From Rhodosorus marinus (lineage: Eukaryota > Rhodophyta > Stylonematophyceae > Stylonematales > Stylonemataceae): a stretch of DNA of 64,000 nt. Below, piece after piece: positions 58,556 through 64,000 of the stretch; position 1 is the stretch's first letter; each line of letters begins with the position of its first letter. The stretch spans positions 930,001 through 994,000 of the forward strand of contig JAMWBK010000013.1 in assembly GCA_029953675.1 (NCBI GenBank), given 5' to 3'. Both the position numbers and the translations under genes were made by a program. Below the pieces are notes generated by a model that did no database searches, was not told where the DNA came from, and saw only the letters and a program-made list of their open reading frames with translations.

Positions 58556-60240
58556 CGCTCAAACCCCTCTAGCACGATCAAAGCCCAGCCTCAAACTTAT
58601 CCAAAGCTGGAATAAAGGTCTATAGTCTCCATCAGAGACCGAATATCCATCGTTATTCCTCACCAGAATTCACCAAGCTCGCTCTGCTAGCCTATGGAAA
58701 GCTTCCGCAAACACCATCCCCAATCCTATACATCTTCCCCCACCCTCCCCAATGCCTTCATTGAATATCAAAATCCTCTTCCAACGGAATTAACATTTGG
58801 GACAGTAGCCAAACCTCGAGTTTTGCTGTCCCAAAAGCAAATATGGGACAGTAAAAAAACAAAGAATAAAAAGCATTTCAGTTCAAATCCTGATTACAAT
58901 TTCGATCGTCATGTTTTTATTTCTAGGCATGAAAGCTCCCCAACTCATTAAAATATCTACAAAATAGAAGAATCGCTTTAAGAGTGCGTTTTCATGGAAA
59001 AACGGAGAACAGAAAATGAATATTTAATTACAAAATTCAATAGTCAGTACAACAAGAAAGGGACTTTTTTCTATCCCTAATGGAATATTAAAGAACCGCT
59101 GTATTTATTCCGAAAACAAGTTCAAACGAACCCAGGAAAATAATAAAGAAAAAACAATAGTAGTAATAGCTAATCAAATTCCTTCGTTTCACAGGGCAGC
59201 CTTGAGTTTTATACAAACTTCAATATTAGCTACCATCCTTTAGAAAAACATGTACGTGAAAAGTACTAGCTTTAGTAGCATTCGGAGTAAACTATGACAG
59301 ACCTTAATTATCTTTTACCGATTCAATAGAAGTATCTCCACTAAGATTCTAATTTTTGATTCCTCACGACCTATATAGCCTACTAAGCTATACCCTGAAA
59401 TATGAAAAAACGCAAGAGTCAGGAGCAAATATTTAGAAGAAACATCACCGCCATATCCTTATTTCATACTTCCGTAGAATACAGACTATTCTATAGTATA
59501 TTCTGTACTATAAGTAAAATTACGATCAAGAAATATTTTCTAATTGAGAAAAGTGTTGTTTATGGTGGTAAAAAGGTTGGACTGGGCTTTAATTTTAGTA
59601 AGTTGAGATTTTTGTGTGTACTATTGTCTTTCTTTGGTGACTGAGGAATTCCTCAGTTGTGGACATTTCAGGTGTGGCTGGGATTTGCTTTGCCATAGAG
59701 AGTGTTGTTTGGTGGAGGGCGGTGAACGGAAGCGATGGATCCTTCACATCCATTGGAAGGATTGAGGATGTTGCTGGCATAGTCTTTTCCGGATTTTATA
59801 TATTTTCTGGTGGAAGGGAGGATTTTTGTTTCTTAGGTCCTTTACGTATAGATTGGCGGTGGTGGTGAGCACGGCACGGTGGAATAGGTCTTTGAGTCTG
59901 CTTCGTTCTGTTTGGTGTTAAGCAGAGGCTCCTTGGGTCCTTAAGACAATTGATTGGATTAACGGATGAGCTAGAGGACAGGTGACTGACTTGGGCTTAG
60001 ATCTGGCTATCGTGATACACCTGGGCTGGCTCCAAGTGGGGGGGACTCTGTTGGGGTGTTGATACGAGTCTACCAACGCGGGTCTGGAATGCCTGAGCAA
60101 CTGACTTTAGCAACTGTTTGGAAAGGGGTTGTCTGCAGAGTTGGGCCGTTTGGAGAGATAGCCGGGCGGTTTAAAGGACACTTACATTGAGCAAGCGTGA
60201 GAGGGGTTTTGCGATTGGCAAGTAGAAGGTTGTCGTGTCG
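58556..60240. other. Intergenic, AT-rich, no gene seen
   Basis: 58840-59560 is AT-rich with no coding signal. 59640-60230 is the probable fibrillin 5' region, with GACAGGTGAC at 59977-59986 and TTTAAAGG at 60170. Confidence 0.55.
59977..59986 (+). promoter_or_regulatory. GACAGGTGAC element before fibrillin
   Basis: Same element family as before RRN3 and MND1, 264 bp before the ATG. Confidence 0.4.
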
Positions 60241-61725
60241 ATGGAGTCTTTCGTTTGTGGATTCGATGTGGTTGGGGCGAGGAGGCGACTGGCTGAAGCG
60301 AAGTGTCCAGTTCAGGAAATCTGGTGGAGGAAGCGAGAAGCAGTTGTAGTTCAGTCGGAATTTGAATTTTCGGGGAGGTACAGCTATGTGAACAGTGAAG
60401 ATGGGGATGGGGACGAAGAAGTAAATAGAGCCTCAGATGAGACAGAGCCCGACAACACTGAAGAGGAGCCAGCAGCGGATTCAGTTGATGCCGCTCAGAA
60501 GAGTTTCGAATCTGCTGCAGAGTCTGTTAAGGATCAGCTTCAGATGGGAGCGCGGAATGTGAAAGAATCCGTGGAGGATGCGGCAGAGGAGGTTTCGGAA
60601 GCGATTGAGACTGGAACGCGGAATGTCAGGGACGCCACAAAGGATGCAGTGAAATCGGCCGAAGATGTTGCGGATGCGGTGGTCTCCGACGTCAAAAAGT
60701 CAGTGGAGCAAGTAGCCGAGGACATCAATCCCTTCAAACGCGAGGAGGATTTCATTAACATTTCTTCAAGGGAAGGGAGCACGGAGGAGTTGAAGAGAAA
60801 TCTCGTTCTCGCGGCTCTCGGAACAAATCGGTGAGAACATGAACCATTTTCTAGACACCCACCTGTTCTGAAAACCACGTTGGTCATCTCTCGCTTCTGG
60901 CCTTTCTCACCCATTCTTATAGAGGTTTCGCAGCAACGGCAGACCAGACTTCCGAAATCCGATCAATCATATCTGCACTGGAAAACAAAAATCCAACTCC
61001 GGTACCCAACGAAAGCGATCAGCTAGAGGTCCGTGACACTGTCCAGATCTGGCAAACCTGCGTGCGCTCCCGTCCCCTACCTCGTCAGCTCACTTATGCA
61101 TAGTTCTTGCCCGTCATGGCGCAGGGAGACTGGAAGCTCATCTATACAAACGCGTTGGATATTCTTGCTCTGGGAGTTATTCCCCTCGTGCAGCTCGGAC
61201 AAGGTAAGCTCCAACAGAACGTCTCGATCGGGCTCGGTCGGAGCTCTGATATCTTCCTATTCATTCTGCAGTCTACCAGAATATCAAGATGCTCTCGGAT
61301 AAGATCGAGGTCGAGAATCTGGCCATTCTGGAACCGTCCTCCGCGCCACTTCTAAACCGATTTGGTAAGGTCGTTTCACCTAGTTCTCTCATCCGACTTC
61401 TTCCCGGATCACTGACAACTTGTGGCAATGACAATTCGTGTCCATCTGCACTGGACCGCCAGGCGCGAGGACATCCTTGGAAGTATCTGTGAAGGCAACT
61501 GCGGAAGCCGACGGCGACAACATCCTGAACATCAAATTTGAGAACCAGAAATTCACTCCGCAGAGCTTGCTGGGAAGAGACATCCTTGGCAAGCTTCCTC
61601 CACTGGAACTCGCTCTGCGTGGCGTCGCCACGGGATACATCGAGACCAGTTATCTCGACGAAGAGATGAGAATAGCAACCTCGATCGGCAATAACATCTT
61701 CGTTCTGATCCGAGAGCTGGACTGA
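60241..61725 (+). CDS. Plastid fibrillin (PAP/plastoglobulin) with LEA-like helical N-terminal region
   Basis: Five exons (60241-60830, 60923-61028, 61125-61203, 61272-61364, 61463-61725) give 376 residues. The PAP/fibrillin lipocalin-like domain starts near STEELKRNLVLAALGTNRGF and continues IRSIISALENKNPTPVPNES, GDWKLIYTNALDILALGVIP, VYQNIKMLSDKIEVENLA, LEVSVKATAEA and GYIETSYLDEEMRIATSIGN. Fibrillins coat plastoglobules or sit on thylakoids and bind lipids or quinones. The start MESFVCGF with a basic stretch is transit-peptide-like. Residues 60-170 are unusual: acidic, Ala-rich amphipathic helix with 11-residue spacing (SFESAAESVKDQL, ARNVKESVEDAAEEV, TRNVRDATKDAVKSA), like LEA or apolipoprotein helices. 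ATG 60241 is the first in frame. The exon 2 donor (GTCCGT) is weak. Confidence 0.88.
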
Positions 61726-62372
61726 GTTTCGTGCGTGAGAGTTCCAAACACCAAGGATTGTTGGATCGGTAGCATCCAAGGATCTCAGCCTCCCCGTGAC
61801 CTTCCCTAGCCGTTGATGACGCTTGGTATTGTGTTGTAGTAGTAGTAGTTTGAATTGTAAGAGAACAAGAATCTTTCAGTTGGAATTTTCGAGATTGCAA
61901 ACCTCCAAGATCCTGAGCCTTTCGTCAAGATCTGTACTGGCAACAGTCGTACGCCATCGTCGGGGTCAGCTCAGTTGCATCCCGTCCAAGTTACGGCACC
62001 ATCAGCAGAATACTGGTCATGAATACCGGGGAGTGTTGAGGGTCCCAGGAAAGGAACCTGGCTCTTCTCAAAGCCCTCAAGATCAAGCAGAACTGAGCGA
62101 ACAGTTTAATCGGTTCCTAATTGTCAAAATGACCTTGACTAGTGTCTCCTCCGATAGGGAAATCGGCCTTAATAGACTAAAGACTGCTCATAATCGGTTC
62201 CGCAGCTGCCGATAAACCTCCTGAGCAGATCGGTGGCGACTTTCGAAAGCCAGAAGTTCCTCGGCTTAGTTCCGGGGACTTTTGATTTCCGGAAGTACAG
62301 CTAGCACACGTCTGGGTGGAGAGGTTGACCGCGGAATGTCTTCTAGAGAACTAAGAGTGAGTGTCTAGTCTG
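61726..62372. other. Intergenic, no gene recognised
   Basis: Nothing beyond short open frames. Confidence 0.45.
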
Positions 62373-63176
62373 ATGGAAGTCCATCTCTCTTCTTCCAGCT
62401 TGGCATTCGTGACGTGGTCGTCTTCTTCAACAAGCAGGAGACGTGTCCGGCAGGATGCATGCAATGTGAGTAGACGTCGAATTTTGGGATGCGTCTTATC
62501 GGCCGGGCTTGGGCTCCGAATCGATACAGTAAAGAACAGACCGTTGCTTGCTGCTGAGTACGATCGCTATGCAGCGGAGTATGATGCTCTGGAGGAATCT
62601 GTATTTGCGGATGGATTTGGTCTGAAGGATCTTCGTGAGTTTGTGACGAAGCGGGCGGACGGAGAGGTCTTGGAGCTCGCGGTGGGGACAGGCCTGAATA
62701 TCGGTTACTATGATGCCAGTCGAGTAGAGAGTTTCATGGGGGTGGATATCAGCGAAGAGATGCTTAAGATCGCCAGCGCCAGGGGCTCTTCGCTTGGTAC
62801 CAAGGCCAGCTTTCAGATCGAGGACGCCTCTAGACTATCGTTCAAAAGCAGCTCGTTCGACACGATCGTCGATACCTACAGCTTCTGCACTTTCTATGAC
62901 CCGCAGGCCGTCATCACAGAGCTGAGACGTGTCTGCAAACCCACCGGAAAGTTGGTACTCGTCGAGCACGTCAGGAGCGATAACCGCATCCTCGGAGTGT
63001 ATCAAAACGTCACGAATGCAGCTGTTAAAACGATGTCAAAAGGCTGTGCCTGGAACCAGAACATCCCACAACTTCTCGAAAACGAGGGATTCCAGATTTC
63101 CTTTCAGAAACGCTTCCTTGCGGGTACAGTGATCGCTGTCGTCGCTAGGCCCCGGCTAGATACACAATCTACCTAA
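62373..63176 (+). CDS. SAM-dependent methyltransferase (UbiE/METTL7-like), plastid targeted
   Basis: Intronless, 267 residues. The class I methyltransferase fold is clear: motif I VLELAVGTGLNIGYYD, FMGVDISEEMLKIAS (SAM ribose Asp), FQIEDASRLSFKSSSFDTIV, DTYSFCTFYDPQAVITELRR and KPTGKLVLVEHVRS. It resembles the chloroplast and METTL7-like group that methylates small lipophilic substrates or thiols; the substrate here is unknown. The N terminus (Ser-rich, then Arg-rich) is transit-like, and SRRRILGCVLSAGLGL is a twin-arginine-like hydrophobic segment that could direct thylakoid-lumen import or membrane anchoring. ATG 62373 is the first true ATG of the frame. Confidence 0.85.
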   Translation: MEVHLSSSSLAFVTWSSSSTSRRRVRQDACNVSRRRILGCVLSAGLGLRIDTVKNRPLLAAEYDRYAAEYDALEESVFADGFGLKDLREFVTKRADGEVLELAVGTGLNIGYYDASRVESFMGVDISEEMLKIASARGSSLGTKASFQIEDASRLSFKSSSFDTIVDTYSFCTFYDPQAVITELRRVCKPTGKLVLVEHVRSDNRILGVYQNVTNAAVKTMSKGCAWNQNIPQLLENEGFQISFQKRFLAGTVIAVVARPRLDTQST

Positions 63177-64000
63177 AGAGAAACATGACAAAACCCAAGA
63201 ACGGTTCGGACCTCATGATGGCCTTCCACCGCCAATCCAGTTCTGCAGAACAGCTCACGGCTGTCAGGACGGTGTGGACACTTCACCAACCTCGCAGCAG
63301 TGATGCTCGGCTCATGATCTTGAGAGCAAAGACGCCTAGTAGGAGCTATCGAACGGAACCATCCCCTTTATCAAGTGAGACTTTACTCAGATGGGCTGCA
63401 TGCTTCATATCGAAGCGATGACTGTGGTCTGCCTTGGGGCTTCCCTTGGTCTTCTCCCCCCGGGGGGATCTGAGCTCCAGCATGTCATCACCAGACCTTC
63501 AAGTGACAGTGGGGGCATTTGGGGATCGCCCTTGTTGGTCTTTAAATCTTGTTGCGAACCGGCAAAGTGGGAAGCTGCCCTTGGATGTTACCACGGAAGA
63601 GCGTTCAGGAGGGCTCCTTGGTCAAGAAACGTGGAATAGCGGCCGTAGGCGGGACCGAAAGAGGTTGTGAACGGTCCGATGGAAACAAAAAGAGTTGTGG
63701 ACGATCGGCCAAGTCGAAAAACGAGCCCGTGAACGGTTGAGCCGGTCAAGAAAGGGGCAGCAGTAGTGGTTGCTAGTTGTATTTCCCACATTATTACCTC
63801 TTGAGTGTGCTTCCACAAGTAGTAACAAACTGCGCTTGTGAATTTTGCTGGTATGGCTCTACTTTTTTCCCACTCAACGTTGTCTTATTGTTGTTTGTTC
63901 CAACCATTATGAGTGATTCGGTTTGAGTCGATAGCGTTGCTTGTCCCCGGATTCGGAGTGCGGATTGCTGGAAATTCAAGGCTGGTTGTTTGTTCCAACC
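63177..64000. other. 3' flank of the methyltransferase; short direct repeats at the window end
   Basis: No gene seen. TTGTTTGTTCCAACC occurs at about 63891-63905 and again at 63986-64000, the last bases of the window, hinting at a repeat that continues outside. Confidence 0.5.

Noticed and set aside
1-64000. CRISPR array, bacterial operon or prophage
   Set aside because: Pervasive spliceosomal introns and eukaryote-specific genes; the tandem repeats lack spacer-repeat structure.

Overview
The window is nuclear DNA of a photosynthetic eukaryote, most likely a red alga or a close archaeplastid relative. It carries 20 recognisable protein genes, nearly all split by ordinary GT-AG introns (mostly 58-115 nt; 229 and 244 nt in one gene). 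Several encode plastid proteins: a SOUL haem-binding protein, a plastoglobulin/fibrillin, a DUF3598 (BFA1-type) factor, a double thioredoxin-fold protein and a HEAT-like membrane protein. Three of the plastid proteins begin M-x-F (MEAF, MAFL, MESF). A Phe close to the N terminus is the known signature of red-algal and glaucophyte transit peptides, and that is my main reason for preferring a rhodophyte. I cannot name the species. I see no tRNA, rRNA, CRISPR array or bacterial-type operon.

Layout. 1-1141 (-): plastid HEAT-like protein running off the left edge. 1142-6100: no gene, but degenerate repeats and pieces of a mobile-type element. 6180-8955 (+) SART1/SNU66 and 9171-13319 (-) SKI2 converge on a 90-bp tandem duplication. 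13857-15010 (+) SOUL; 16553-19333 (+) DNA topoisomerase IB; 21641-23040 (+) phosphatidylinositol transfer protein; 23494-25420 (-) RoxA-like JmjC ribosomal oxygenase. 25590-27035: a satellite array of about 180 bp period, followed by a perfect hairpin. 27390-28715 (-) ubiquitin protease; 31509-33086 (+) RRN3; 33673-34760 (-) DUF3598/BFA1-like; 36952-38224 (-) tandem GST/glutaredoxin-fold protein. 38560-40450: repeat cluster with a second copy of the element seen near 5 kb. 40678-41700 (-) ChaC; 42590-43312 degenerate ORF; 43557-44871 (-) SANT/Myb protein; 46067-47785 (-) PB1 plus peptidoglycan-binding-fold protein; 49008-49969 (+) MND1; 50206-53411 (-) mitochondrial PPR-like protein; 54679-55637 (-) RPP30; 56674-58555 (-) PYROXD2; 60241-61725 (+) fibrillin; 62373-63176 (+) methyltransferase.

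The genes do not form one pathway. Themes are RNA metabolism (splicing SART1, decay SKI2, Pol I initiation RRN3, tRNA 5' processing RPP30), plastid function, lipid and redox housekeeping, and meiosis (MND1). The most notable points are a recurring GA[C/T]AGGTGAC promoter element, the PB1-PGBD fusion, a five-copy acidic/basic motif in topoisomerase I, an LEA-like helix on a fibrillin, and several unrelated repeat families between genes. Exon joins were inferred by hand from splice motifs, reading frame and family alignment remembered in general terms. All full gene models sum to whole codons.
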